From contig NC_056738.1 of NCBI RefSeq assembly GCF_019279795.1, positions 475,931,717 through 475,995,716 of the forward strand: DNA of 64,000 nucleotides, written 5' to 3'. The notes below the pieces were generated by a model that ran no database searches, was not told where the DNA came from, and saw only the letters and a list, made by a program, of their open reading frames with translations. Position numbers and translations under genes: made by a program. The first letter of the stretch is position 1. Each line of letters begins with the position of its first letter. This document shows positions 23,345 through 34,940 of this stretch, in pieces. The DNA comes from Protopterus annectens (lineage: Eukaryota > Chordata > Ceratodontiformes > Protopteridae).

Positions 23345-23679
23345 TGAAGTCACTAAACAGCAAAAATGGCAAAAAGCAGCTGTGATAGATCTTATTAATA
23401 AAAAACTTTTAAATGACAATTAATTAATTGGATAATTGATTTTATGATTGTATTAATTAGTTGTGTATTTAAGGAGACGCTGTGTTTTTGAACTTTATTC
23501 TGAAGAAGTCTACGGACGAAAGCGGAAATAAAAATATTGTTACGCTATTTCCTGGGCTCACCTACTGTGTCTACCTACTATTCGAGCATCTGTTACATCT
23601 ATCACAGCTGCTTTTTGCCGTTTTTGCTGTTTTTTATTTGTTGTTGGATCTTGGTGTGGAGTTTTGAAGTCACTAAACA
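23345..23679 (+). mobile_element. 305-bp insertion with 15-bp target duplication and inverted arms
   Basis: TGAAGTCACTAAACA occurs at 23,345-23,359 and again at 23,665-23,679. Between them, the left arm (23,359-23,390) and right arm (23,597-23,628) are inverted copies, 31 of 32 bases matching. The left arm abuts the duplication, and 36 bases separate the right arm from its duplication. The centre holds a hammerhead-like motif and Penelope-tail-like sequence. Length, target duplication and ribozyme motif are what is described for Penelope-mobilised non-autonomous elements (retrozyme-like). The assignment is inference; the duplication and arms are seen directly. Confidence 0.7.
23500..23521 (+). 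ncRNA. Hammerhead-like core inside the 305-bp element
   Basis: CTGAAGA (23,500-23,506), one extra A, a 3-bp stem GTC/GAC (23,508-23,510 with 23,515-23,517) around TACG, then GAAA (23,518-23,521). The layout, including the extra A, is the same as in the Penelope tail at 1,109-1,138. Stem II is very short, so activity as a monomer is doubtful. Confidence 0.4.
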
Positions 23680-24984
23680 ATGACATACATTTGAGTTTCA
23701 GACTTCATATCCTTAGGAAAATGCACACATGAACAAATCCTGTCATTCTAACAACTTTCAGACTTTCTAAGGACAGTATTTAAAATTTGTCCCTATTCTG
23801 GGGCCTTTGTCTGCCCATTATTTCAGGTGTTGTCCAGATTTCTTGAGGTAAGAAGTTGAGAGGTATGGTTGACAATTGTATCAAGAGTGATGCAGGCTTT
23901 GTACTTGACTAGCTATCCAATTAAAGGTAAGTAATGTGATTTATTTTGGCATACAAGTTGAATTTTGATTTCCGTAATTCAGACATATACCATAAACAAA
24001 AATGCAGTTAATATTAGTGGAGATAAGACTGGAGAAGTAAGGTGCACATTTTAGAAGCAGGTTTCTAGTTATTCTCCATGGTGATGGCTCAGTATCTGGA
24101 AACTGGAACAAAACTCCTTGCTGAACCCTTATTATTTGGGGCAGTGTGGGATAGACAGAGCTAGAAACTACAGTACACAAGCCAATGTGGGTGAGAAGAG
24201 AGGAATGTAGAAGAAAACAATATATGGCCTCCAAAGTGAATGCCAGAAGTAATAAAGTAAACAAGGTGGGCCCCAGATGAGTAACAGAAGAACTGTTACA
24301 TACACCACAATATGCGCAGTATGTGAGTGTGAGTTCATAAATTCTCAGAGTCTCATATTAAAATGTGTTAGCATGAAATTACTTCATGGTTCTGCACTGT
24401 TAAAGGTGCATAGAAAGGGAGACTAAAACAGAACATGTCAATGACTGGGTTATACCCTTGAGACTGCCTTCGGGTATGATAGTTGCTGCATCTTACTAAT
24501 GGAAAAGATAAAGGACTTACTAGCTAATTTGGAGTGCCACTCTTCCATTGTGAAATATAATTTCTTTACCAATGCTCCTATATGTTCTCTGTGTTAGTTG
24601 CATAGGTTCATAGGTGATTGCTAAACTATCAACTTAAGAGCCCTTACTGGCCTGGGCAATGTTACCCCAGTTTTACCCGATTTTTGATCCCTAGTGGTCA
24701 GAGGATGGCTTAGGTTTGTGCCAATGCCTCTGAGTATTTTACAGACAGCCCCTGTCCATAAGGGATATAGGCTCTACACTGGGTCACAAAAGCATCACAT
24801 TTGTGTAAGAACTGTGGGTGAAGTTCTTGGACAATATTATTCAAACCTGTCTTGAGTGCCATCATATGGTGATAATGTTTTTGTGTATGAAAAAGGCTTT
24901 TTGAACAGAAAAAGAACAAGATACATAGAGACACTGTCAATTTCAGAAATAGACATGTCTTTACTTGGCCGAGGAATGAGCTGA
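23680..24984. other. Mostly unrecognised; possible CR1-type tail at 24,600
   Basis: No supported gene. At 24,600-24,616 a GCATAGGTTCATAGGTG stretch resembles the octamer tail of the minus-strand CR1 copies, followed by unrelated sequence. This could be the 3' end of another truncated LINE. Short open frames on the minus strand at 24,710-25,160 lack recognisable motifs. Confidence 0.35.
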
Positions 24985-27553
24985 ATAGGATGACTGGACA
25001 GGGGAGGGGTAATACCTCTGTAAATAGGGTGACCTTGCTGAACAATAGAGATGCACTGAGTTTGAATGTGCCTGGAACTGTGGATAATGTACATAAAGTT
25101 AATGATGTTTCTAGTGAAGTTTTCAATGAGGAAAATATAGTTAATAGTGATGCACACAATGTTTATAATGCTGATAATATTAATAATGTGAATGTAACAA
25201 CGAATGATATGAGTAATATGGATGGCTGTATACAGGGTGATGGGGTTGGTGTATCAGGGAGTCAGACCGTCTATGCTGATAGGCCTGAGACCTCTGTAGT
25301 GAATGTGTAACCTAGACCTGTAGTTGACAGCAAGATTAGTACTGCTTTTAAGTCTGTAGCCACTGTCTCTAAAGGACCATGCCCTTTCCCCATCAGTGAT
25401 CAACGGAGGAGAGGGAGGACCAGGTCCATGAGCAGAGGGGAGGCAAAAATGCAAAGTGTCAGGTGGAGGAACACACAGGCCCCACGTTAAAGAAGATGAG
25501 GGAGCGTTTGAATCCACATTAATATGGAATTTATCTCAGAAGGTTTTGGACAAGGATGAGTTAGATCTCTTGGATAAAGGACTCTCCTTTATACCCTCGA
25601 CTAAAAGTGACATAACAGATAATGTTATGGATGTTAAACTATTTAGTAAGAATGTACAATTTAAGTTAGAGTTTAACAATATTGCCCCATTAGAGGGACT
25701 TAGATTTTGTAAACCCAGTATGTACACTCCTAACCTCCATCCCCTATTGGATGCCTTTACTAAACTGGTTGAAGAGGATTTACACTAGCTGGAACTTAAT
25801 AGAAAGTCCATGATAAGAAGGGGGAACTTATCTGTTATACATATGACTGCCTTGAATCGACTTAAATGTGATTATGCCATTAGAATCAGACCAGCCGAGT
25901 GGACTGATAGTGGTAATGAACACGTTGGATTAGGACAATAGTATGGTATCTATGTTAAATGATGAGAAGTTCTATGGTATACTTTCTATGGGGGAAGTGG
26001 AGGTTTTGGTGTTCAGGTTGTATGACATGCTAGATGATCTTTTGAAATGTAATGTGATTACACTTGAGTTGCATAAATTTCTGAAGGTAGACTGTCCACT
26101 CATACCAGTCATACAGGGACTCCCAAAGGTTCATAAGGACCCCCACCATCCACCAATGAGACCTATAGTAGCAAGGAGGGGTTGGGTGACAGAACCCATG
26201 TCCTTGTAGATGGAGAAGTTCCTAAGACCAGTTGTGGACAAGATACCACATGTTCTAAGAGACACAAAACATTTTCTTACTGAATTATATGAAGAAACAA
26301 GGTTACTGTCTGTAGATTTTGAGTATGTGTTTGTGACCTTAGATGTACAATCACTGTTTACCATGATTCCAAATGAAGATGGTATTAACTGTATACACCG
26401 CTCATTGGTAAGGTACACTGAACACAGTGACAGATTTATAGATCTTTTCTGTTCACTTTTAGAAGCTGTCCTTGAAAATAACATTTTTATGTTTAGTGAA
26501 CAGGTCTACAATCAGTGAGATGGTGTAGCTATGGGCACATCCTGTGCCAATAGCTACACCAACTTGGTTATGGCCACTTGGGAGAGAGAGAAGCTTTTCC
26601 CATTAAACAGCTTCCAGAATTATGTTCGTTTTTACAAACGGTTTCTGGATGACCTGTTTTTATTATGGACAGGAGGAGAGGAACAATTTGTAGAGTTCCT
26701 AGATGAGATAAATGCACTCATTAATTATTTGACGTTTACCATAGTCACTTCAAACATTTATATAGCATTCTTGGATGTCTTTGTGGAGAAGTTAGGGTGA
26801 TGTGACTCTGAATACTGGTGTTTTTAGGGAGCCATGCCACAGGAATACACTTTTGCATAGGAAGAGTATGCACCATAGGTATGTGTTTAAGAATGTGATC
26901 AAAGGTCAGGTTATGAGAGCTTCTAGGCTCAACCCCACTGATGGAGGATTTAAGAATGAGTTGAAGAGATTGCAAGATAGGCTGTTGGCTAGATCCTATA
27001 ATGTGGATGAAGTATGTGAGGGTTTTGAAGGAGTTGAGGCATTGAGGGGTAGTAGTGCCCACCCTTACTTTTCATCAAATGGCCTGGGTATGAACCCAGT
27101 TGAGAAACCCTCACGTCCAGAAGTCAGGGTTCCCATATTCTATACACAGGATACCAATGAGATCAAATACATAATTGTTAAGAACTGGGGTGCATTGACA
27201 GTGGATCCAGCCATTAAGGAGCTGGTAGGTGACCATCCTACTTTCATGTATAAAAATAAGAACAATTTAAAGAGATTTCTATACTACTCGAGAGCTAGCA
27301 GTGGTCTTGGTGCTGTTGATTCACAGTGTACCAGTCACTTTGGTAGATACAATTTTTGTGATTACATCGATGACAGCGCAATGTTTATACATCCAGTCAT
27401 GAAGCATGAGTTCAAATTTAGTGTTAGTGCAGATTGTTTGACAGAACATGTTGTCTATTTTTGCAAGCTGTATAATGTGCTCTGCATATTACGATGGGAA
27501 GACTGAAAGAAAGTTAAGGGATAGGATAAGAGAATGTCTATCAGATTTGTTTA
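24985..27553 (+). pseudogene. Penelope-like element reverse transcriptase and start of GIY-YIG domain
   Basis: An Asn-rich N-terminal part (24,990-25,310) is followed by the Penelope N-terminal signature L-D-K-G-L-S-F-I-P (about 25,575). The RT then has P-K-V-H-K (26,125), motif A T-L-D-V-Q-S-L-F (about 26,340), motif B G-V-A-M-G-T-S-C-A-N-S-Y (26,525), and motif C F-L-D-D-L-F (about 26,650). After the frame at 26,802-27,506 a 1-nt shift leads into Y-Y-D-G-K-T-E-R-K-L-R-D-R-I, the second half of the GIY-YIG core. There are in-frame stops at about 26,207 and 26,516, plus frameshifts, so it is dead. It is cut at 27,553 by a CR1 insertion; the rest of the endonuclease is at 32,767-33,114. Confidence 0.85.
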
Positions 27554-27672
27554 GTCTCATAGGTTCATAGGTTCATAGGTTTATACTAGGCTATCTGCCC
27601 TAAGGCATTTATAAGCCTAGCCCAAATTTTTGTGGCTTAAGCCACCCCTTATATGAAAAAATACTGTGCCCA

Positions 27673-30530
27673 TTAGTTTGTTGTGCCTCTGTCCAGCAGT
27701 GACACAGAGATGATTCCCGAGGTAAACCTATGATCTCCCATCCACAGGTCTAGATTTCTCTTGAACAGAGTCAGCGAGGTGCTCTGCGTCACATGGACTG
27801 GGATTTTATTCCACAGCATAGGGAGTCTCTGAGTGATAAATCTATCCCTCCAGCACGTCCTATTTATATCCGTGCTAAGGTTTAAGTCACTTGCTCTAGT
27901 GGTTTTGGTGGATTTGGATTTTTTGAGGTGGAGCATGTCCATTAATTCCGGGTTGGACATGGCCTTGTATGTCAGGCACATGTCACCTCTGAGCAGACGG
28001 TATGCGACTGAATAGAGCTGGAGTTTCTTCAATCTGGCAGCATATGACAGATTTTGGAGTCCCTTTATCCTTTTGGTGAGGAACTTTTGGGGTCTCTCCA
28101 ATTGCTGCAGATGTCAGGTGAGATACATCCCGAATGGGGCATTGTACTCGATCATTGGTCTGATAAGTGAAGAGTACAGGGGAACAATGACCTCACTAGA
28201 TCTGGATGTGAATCCCTTCATGATCAGGTGGGCAATGTAGAAGGTCTTTCTAACCACTTTAGCAACGTGAGTGTCAAAAGAAAGGCCACTGTCAACCTGG
28301 GTCCCCAGGTCCCTGATAACCGCTTCTGTGCTTAGTGGATTGCCACCTATATGGTAGCTTGGGGTTACCTTGTTTTTCCCGAAGGGTATGACTATACATT
28401 TTTTGGCGTTTAACTTCAGGCCATGGCTCTGGCACCAGCTATCTGTTTCCGTGAGTCCCTTCTGAAGGATATCCGTGTCCGATGCACTTTCCACTATGGC
28501 GCCCAGTTTGCAGTCGTCTGCAAACTTTGTCAGCCAAAGTCCTCCCATGTTGGCCTGTACTTCTGAGAAGTAGATGCCAAACAATAAGGGGCCAAGGACC
28601 GAGCCCTGTGGGACACCACTTGTGACCGGCTTGGAGTCTGACATAGCGCCAGCAACTCTAACCCTGTGGGTTCTGTCCTTAAGCCAGTTTGCAACCCATC
28701 TTGTGACATATGGGTTTACATTTAAGCTGGTAAGTTTTTCTACAATACCCGAGTGGGGTATTGTGTTGAAAGCCTTTGCAAGGTCAAGGTTGGCTGTATG
28801 GACTGCCTTTCCCTCATCAATGGCCTTGGTGACTGTTTTGAAGAAGTCGACCAAGTTCAAAAGGCATGATCTTCCCTTGACAAAGCCAAACTGGGTCGGG
28901 TCCAATGTCTGCAAGTCCCCTATATCTTTGTTTATGAGCTCCATTATGATCCTCTCCATAGCTTTGCAGACTAGACTTGTTAAGCTTATGGGGCGGTAAT
29001 TACCAGGGTCTGTAGAGGCGCCGCCTTTGTGGAGTGGGACCACAGTTGCCGTATGCCACTCCTTGGGCACGTATCCTGTGGTAAGGCTGAGATTAAACAG
29101 CTGCCTTATGTGCGGGTTTAATTCCTCATTTAGCTCGTGTAGCACACAGCCGGGGACACCATCCGGTCCCATTGATGCTGTGTTTTTAGCTTTAGAGAGA
29201 GCAGCTTTCACCTGCGCATTTGAGATGTCCGGGAGGATACACTCGGCTGGGATAGTTATCTCTCCTTTAGGAGGGGAGAGGGGGTTGAAGTTTGCACTGA
29301 AGCTGTCTGCCAGTATGGTGGCAATGTCTGTGGGTTCAGTGATTTTTGAATCATTTTGGACTAATTCTGAGCATATCTGGGAGTTTCCACCCAGGTTCCT
29401 AACATAGCTGAAAAAGGCCTTATGATTGTCCTTTGAATCCATGGCAATTTTTCTCTCAAAATTGGCCTTAGTTGATTTTATGAGTGCTCGTATTTTTTTA
29501 CTAATAATGATCAGGGGTGACTTCCCTTTCATGGATTTTGTTCTATCATGTAATAGCTTTCTCCTCTTATTGTAAAGTTTGTTAATGGCTGGGGTCCACC
29601 AGACTGGACGTTTGCCCTTGTGGAAAGAGTCTTGGTTTTATTTGGGATTGCCTGATCCATGCAGTCCTGGAGGTGTTCATAGAAGGCATTTGTAAGGGCT
29701 TCCGCAGCTTGGGTTGTGGTTTCCACTGGCTCAGGGGCCTTGAAGGATACCACACCAGTCTTGAGTAGTGTGAAGTTTGCTTTAGAGAAGTTCTTCACTA
29801 TGGTCTTTTTGTTTGGGGTGGGGCGGATGTGGATTTCCAGTGAGATTAGTTTATGATCAGATCTCACCAATGAGGGATATACTTCGTGTGGAGCGTTTTG
29901 TCCCCATGTTTGTGACAATGAGATCTAGTATATTTTCTCCTCTCGTGGGAACAGTGACTAGCTGTTCCATGGCATTTGAATTTATGAACTCCAGGAACCG
30001 TTGGGCTAGAAAGTTAGGGCTTGAGTAATGTTCCCAGTCTATATTCAGGTAGTTGAAGTCACCCAATATGATGGTGTTTGGAGATACATTTATACCCTCC
30101 AGTGTCTTCAGGAAGGCTGTGTGGGGTTCCTGAGTTTGAGAGGGTGGCCTGTAGCATGCTACAATTTGTAGAGCAGTTTTGCCTATGGTTAGTTGCACCT
30201 GGATGGTTTCGAAGCTTTGCGTTGCCACCAACCTGGAGGTGTGGGTATCCTTTATGAATATGGATACACCCCTCCTTTTGTGGTGTGGTCCGGGTTTTGG
30301 GGCGAACGCATGATATGAGGTAAAACCTAATAGTGCCGGGTGCTCTCAGGAGCCTTGAACCAGGTTTCAGTTACAGCACAGACATCGATGTTCTCCATAC
30401 TGAGAAGGGCCTCGAGTGCGTGCATTTTGAGATTTAGACTTCTGGCATTGAGCAGCATTACCCTCAGTTTCTTCCTATTTTTGTTTTCTAGGGTGGTAGG
30501 TTTAGAATTTGAGCCTTGCCTAAAAAAGGC
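27673..30530 (-). pseudogene. CR1 ORF2: AP endonuclease plus reverse transcriptase
   Basis: N-terminal AP-type endonuclease: E in A-V-T-E-T-W (about 30,360), I-L-G-D-F-N-Y (about 30,070), S-D-H (about 29,850). The RT lies in one open frame, 28,114-29,532: Y-R-P-I-S-L, motif A L-D-L-A-K-A-F, motif B S-G-V-P-Q-G-S-V-L-G-P-L, motif C K-F-A-D-D. The C-terminal domain (27,673-28,101) has R-L-K-K-L-Q-L-Y and W-R-D-R-F-I. The protein would nick target DNA and copy the element RNA. Breaks: an in-frame TGA at about 28,105 between RT and C-terminal domain, and single-base shifts near 29,630, 29,890 and 30,335. All catalytic residues I can identify are present, so this is a fairly young relic. Confidence 0.85.
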
Positions 30531-30531
30531 A

Positions 30532-31150
30532 CTATGGGGTGGCAAGAGCCTTAGCCAATATCCGGAATCCCAGAGGTGACAGGTGCAAGCCATCCCTTGC
30601 GAAGCAGCGTGGCTTGTCAAGCATGTCATCCCAGGCAGACAGACACTGGATCCCCTTTGAATGACACCAGACATTAAGCCAATTGTTAAAGCTGATCATC
30701 TTGTCTCTATATTGTGGCATCATTCTTGGTGAAGGAAGGATACTGCTCAGGGTTAGGGTCATACCTGCCTGGGCTACATAATCAGAGAGCTCCTCTATGT
30801 CTCTTTTCATGTAGTCCAGGGAGGTACATCTCAGGTCGTTCACACCAGCATGGACAATAACTGTGTCATATTTGTACTTGCCGTGGAGTGACCCGAGTGC
30901 TTGTGTTATGTGGCGGATTCTAGCGCCCGATAGGCAGCTTACTGTGACCCTCTCCTTGTTCAGCCTGGTGAGTGGGATGTCAGTGTGTCTGACTATGGAG
31001 TCACCTATGACAAGTATGTTTGGTGTTGTATTTGGCCTTAAGGGCTGTGACTGCTTTGCACACTGCTTTTGTGGTTTATGTGTTGCTTGTGGGGTGTCTT
31101 GAGGTAGCAGTTGTTTGGGTGTCTGCTTTGGAGGCCTCTGCTGTTTAGGT
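30532..31150 (-). pseudogene. CR1 ORF1: SGNH/GDSL-type esterase domain
   Basis: On the minus strand from about 31,020: I-L-V-I-G-D-S-I-V-R-H (block I nucleophile Ser), V-H-A-G-V-N-D-L-R (GxND block), and F-A-R-D-G-L-H-L-S (Asp/His block), ending in a stop at 30,532. This is the lipase-like esterase known in ORF1 of CR1-type LINEs; it is thought to act on lipids or membranes during retrotransposition. A TAA at about 31,155 interrupts the frame upstream, where a coiled-coil-like stretch (L-A-K-L-E-A-E-L-S-Q-L at about 31,290) lies in another frame. ORF1 thus probably once began near 31,400. The ORF1 stop lies immediately before the start of ORF2. Confidence 0.75.
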
Positions 31151-31756
31151 AAATTTTACTCAGAGCCTCCAGTATGTCTTTGTGTGTTTATGTGTTTGAT
31201 TCAGTGGAGTGGTAGCATTATGTGAGGCTGGTTTTGTGGTGTGTGTAGTTGCCTTCTCCTCCTGTCTGGTCTTGCCAGTCCTGAGTTGAGAGAGCTCAGC
31301 CTCCAGTTTGGCTAAATAGCTGCATCTCTCAAGTATTTGTGTTATGTGGGAGGAGGAGAGGGTTGTCTGTGTACATGAGGCAGTTATAACATTGCCTCAA
31401 GATTCCCAGATTCACCAGCTGGACTGGAGAGGAGATTGACAACTGACCTTTGGATATGCTAGAATAATATTGGGAAATCCTTAATTGAAAACAAGGGCCA
31501 GTGGGGAGTGAGGGTGTAGTGCTTTTAATTTTTAGTGCTGACTTATATAATTGCTTTAGTGAGCAAGTGCCAGGTAACTTGAGTGCAATGTGTTACAAGT
31601 AACTAAATGACAAACAGTAACTTTCTTTCAAGTGAAACAAGGAAATAAGTACAGTAAGCAATGCAGATATCACTAGTGATCCACAGTAGCTGAGAAGTTG
31701 CGTATTAGGTGGAATTAGCTTCCAGGGAAATAACAAGCAAACAAACAACAAGCATA

Positions 31757-32690
31757 TAAACAAAGCTAGATTCAGCAGGCCTGGATCTAGTCTATGCTAG
31801 AGCAAACAAGGTGTACCAATTTCAGTAAGATACAGTTCAAATATTCAGGCACTATAAACCTCTAACCAGAAATTCCCAGCTCAGAAGGGCAGAGTCCAGC
31901 CTCTTCTCCCACAAGAGTGCAGACCACGAACCTTCTTAATGTAAAATAACTGGCCTGAAGCCCAAGTGCCTAAACCAGAACTAATACACTTGGACACTGG
32001 GCTCTCAATCAGCCGTTCCCAACTTAGAAGGATCAAAGCTACCTGTCCTGCCACCACAGTGCTTGCCACAAACCTTCCTAATGTAAAACAACTGGTCTGA
32101 AGCCCAAGTGCTTAATCCAAAAGACTTAGAATGATAGCTACACTTTAATCAAGTTACAACCAAGCAGTAATAAATACCATTGAATACTTTAGAGAATGTC
32201 TGGATTAGTGCTCAAGTTACACAAACAAAGCTAGATCCAGCAGGCCCGAATCCAGTCTATGCCACAGCAAACAAGGCGCACCAACTTCAGTAAGAAACAG
32301 TTCAGATATGCATGCACTATAAGCCTTTAACCAGAAATTCCCAGCTCAGAAGGGCAGAGTCCAGCCTCTCCTCCCACAAGAGTGCAGACCACGAACCCTC
32401 TTAATGTAAAATAACTGGCTTTAAAGCCCAAGTGCTTAAACCAGAATTAATACACTTTTAGAATAACAGACACTGAGCCCTCAATCAGCAGTTCTCAACC
32501 TAGAAGGATGTAAGCTACCTGTTCTGCCACAACAGTGCAGACCACAAACCCTCTCAGTGCAAAACAACTAACTGGTCCGAAGCCCAAGTGTTTAAACCAA
32601 ATGGCTTAGAATGAGTTACACCAAGCAGTAATAAATACAACTGAGTATTTTTAAGATGATGCAAAAGTAAAATGAAGTAGGTAGAAACAC
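31757..32690 (-). repeat. 464-bp tandem repeat upstream of CR1 ORF1
   Basis: ACAAACAAAGCTAGAT(T/C)CAGCAGGCC starts at 31,757 and again at 32,221. The two units align over their length. Each unit also holds an internal pair of diverged segments of about 150 bp, marked by CCACAAG/AGTGC...AATGTAAAAxAACTGG. On the minus strand this lies directly upstream of ORF1, where LINEs of some families carry tandem 5'UTR monomers with promoter activity. That role is inferred. It could instead belong to an unrelated insertion. Confidence 0.6.
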
Positions 32691-32713
32691 AAGTACAGTG
32701 AAAGCAGATGAAA

Positions 32714-32733
32714 TTTTTTTTTTTTTTTTTTTT
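32714..32733. repeat. Poly-T run (20 T)
   Basis: A pure T run between the tandem repeat and the resumed Penelope frame. On the minus strand it is poly-A. It may mark an element boundary. Confidence 0.8.
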
Positions 32734-32766
32734 ATCTGAACAAGTGCTGAGATCAAAGAAACAGAT

Positions 32767-33114
32767 TTGAGTGCTGAAACTAGAAAACTGGCTAGTTATA
32801 AGAAAAAAAACAAGCTAGAAGGCTTCCCTCAAACACAGAAGGGCTTGGGGGCTCAGAAGCCTACAAATAGTCTATACCACTTAGATACCAATGCACTTTC
32901 CAAACATGTCCAAGAGTGTGGCCACCAGAATAGTTTTAAGTTTATGGTGATCCAGACTATTAGTCCCAGTAGTCAAGGAGGGGACCTTAGAAACTTCACT
33001 GAAAGATGTGAGCTTAAGTGGATTATTAGACTTAGGGCCAACAAAACCTCTGGCCTGAATGATAAGGTACCCCTGAAACCCTTATTAAAAGCACGTAGGC
33101 TTATAGCTAAGTAA
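32767..33114 (+). pseudogene. Penelope-like element GIY-YIG domain, C-terminal part after CR1 insertion
   Basis: The frame encodes A-L-S-K-H-V-Q-E-C-G-H, then C-E-L-K-W-I-I-R-L-R and S-G-L-N-D, the C-terminal half of the GIY-YIG endonuclease seen intact at 280-470 (A-L-A-K-H-I, then L-G-W-I-F and P-G-L-N). It continues the element whose RT lies at 24,985-27,553. It is open to TAA at 33,112 but detached from its N-terminal part by about 5.2 kb of inserted sequence. Confidence 0.8.
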
Positions 33115-33140
33115 TTGATAGAGTAATGCCTCTGTGCCAA

Positions 33141-33380
33141 CACATGCATATCATTTTCCAGCATGAGAATTAATGTGTGTAGTCTGTTTGCATGCATTAT
33201 ATATTCCTCATTATGGAACATGGTTTTATGAGCATTTTTGTGTTATTTTATGTTTTGACGACACATGCATATCATTTTCAGTATGAGAATTGATGTGTGT
33301 AGTTTATTTGCATGCATTATAGATTCCTCATTATAGAACATATTTTTATGAGCATTTTTGTGTTATTCTGTCCTGAAAGA
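33141..33380 (+). repeat. 121-bp tandem duplication in Penelope 3'UTR
   Basis: CACATGCATATCATTTTC starts at 33,141 and 33,262, and the units align over TTTGCATGCATTATA and TTTTATGAGCATTTTTGTG. It lies in the non-coding tail of the Penelope copy. No hammerhead-like core is seen here. Confidence 0.8.
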
Positions 33381-33453
33381 GCACATTTCCATTGTATGTT
33401 TGGGTTTTAGTTATGTTCTACAAATTTATTATGAATAATTATTTTTAAACAAT

Positions 33454-34940
33454 CCCCGGGATTCATGAACCTTGCGCCAGGCGCCCGCATAGCGTTGGCG
33501 TTATAACGCTAAATATGGCCGCCGAGCGATTCAGGTATGAATCAATTCCACGTGCACTACCGGCGGCGCTGACCTGCGCCGCCCCCGGCGTAGGTATGCT
33601 AATCACACTGTGTGTGGTATTGCACCATGCAAATGAAGGCAAATAGCGATCCACGAAGTGGGGCAGGCGTAGCGTAAGGGCACGGCAATGTAAACCAAAA
33701 AAAACGGTTTACATTTACCCAAACATGACCAAGGAGTAACGGAAGGCTGTCAACGTCAGGTATCATACAGGTGCAATATGCCAATGGCGAAAGGCACCAA
33801 GAATGTCCAAAGAAAACATGCACAAAATGTAAATAATGACATAAATGGTATGTACGTAGAAACCACAGCAGAACCCCCGGATATGTGCACAGAAGGTGCA
33901 AAGCAATGAAATAATATAACAATGTCCTAAAAGAACAGTATAATACACATCAGCTGCACAGCCATCACACACCATAGTATGTATGTAAAGCTTCAACCCC
34001 AGCGCAAGGGTTGTCAAGGAGTGGCGGCAGTGTTCGGCGCCGTAACCATGTATTAGCAGTCAATGCCATGCAAATGAGGCAGATAACAGTGAATCGCAAA
34101 ACCGGCGCCGGTGTAAGGATGAGCAAACGGCGCAGCGGTAGTACACCGAGGAGTGGCCTACACGGGATACATGTCAATCGCAGAGGGGTGTGCCACTGTA
34201 GGAGGAAGCACATTGGAGGCCAGCAAACATGGGCTGTACAATGCACATCACAGCAGCAGGACCGGCGTGTGAGGAAATAGATGCGTTGAGAGTACATAAT
34301 GCGCGCACAGATGCATGTGCACGAGGATGACTACGTTCCCCAACCCAGTCATGTGACGGCCTCCCCGTCAACAAACACGGATATAGGAAGGTAATGCGGA
34401 GAATATGAGGAAATGCGGAAGCAGTGTAATTGGAGCCGTAATGAGCAATCAACACCAATCAATGCAGGAAGGGCAAACGGCGGCAGCTGACAACTCTGCA
34501 TGCAGACTCCTGCAAAACGGGAAAGGGGAGGCATAGGAATGCAAAGATAGTAGGGGATGTAGTTGAAATGCAAAGAGCAAAGAACCGAAATAACACAGGC
34601 AAGTACAGAGGTAGGATAACGGCGGCGGCAGACAAAGTGCAACATATGCCATGTGCCTGCAGGATGCACTGCAGGCAATAGTAGGTGCAACGTGCAGAAA
34701 CAGTAAGGTAAGATGCAAAGCTAAGCCAATGCAGGCAAGGGCAATGTAACCCCAAAGGCAACAGCGTTGCAGTTGCAACGGTAAAACACGGAAGATAATC
34801 CACAGATACGGTCGCACAGACACACCTAATGACATCACCGGGTGTACAGCACAACAGTATAAAGTGTGAATGCACATAACACACAGCGCGATTTCCCAAA
34901 CGCCGCACCGTAGGGTGTAAACACACGGGGAACTTTTAAT
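33454..34940 (+). mobile_element. Harbinger copy C: left end and transposase 5' flank
   Basis: It starts with CCCCGGGATTCATGAACC, similar in type to the inverse of the copy B terminus (GGGGCCGGATTCACAAAGG). Subterminal landmarks have the same order: an AGCGATTCAGG element (AGCGATCCAGG in B), GTATGCTAATCA, then ATGCAAATGA and AGCGATCCACG. It is much more GC- and CpG-rich than copies A and B. It looks like a related but distinct Harbinger family. The 1.5-kb distance to the transposase resembles A and B. Confidence 0.55.

Larger units (their letters stand above)
27556..32700 (-). mobile_element. Near full-length CR1 LINE
   Basis: The 3' end (on the minus strand) is three units of AACCTATG at 27,556-27,582, the short octamer repeat typical of CR1 tails. 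It is followed upstream by ORF2, ORF1 and probably the tandem-repeat region up to about 32,700. It splits the Penelope element, whose endonuclease resumes at 32,767. Since it contains 5' sequence and both ORFs, it is the reference for the many truncated CR1 fragments in the window. The 5' boundary is inferred from where the Penelope frame resumes. Confidence 0.75.

Noticed and set aside
24710-25159. Minus-strand frame of 149 codons
   Set aside because: No recognisable domain, and the Asn-rich plus-strand frame leads into the Penelope protein.
28574-29407. Plus-strand open frames opposite the CR1 RT
   Set aside because: They mirror a well-preserved minus-strand RT with all motifs and have no motifs of their own.
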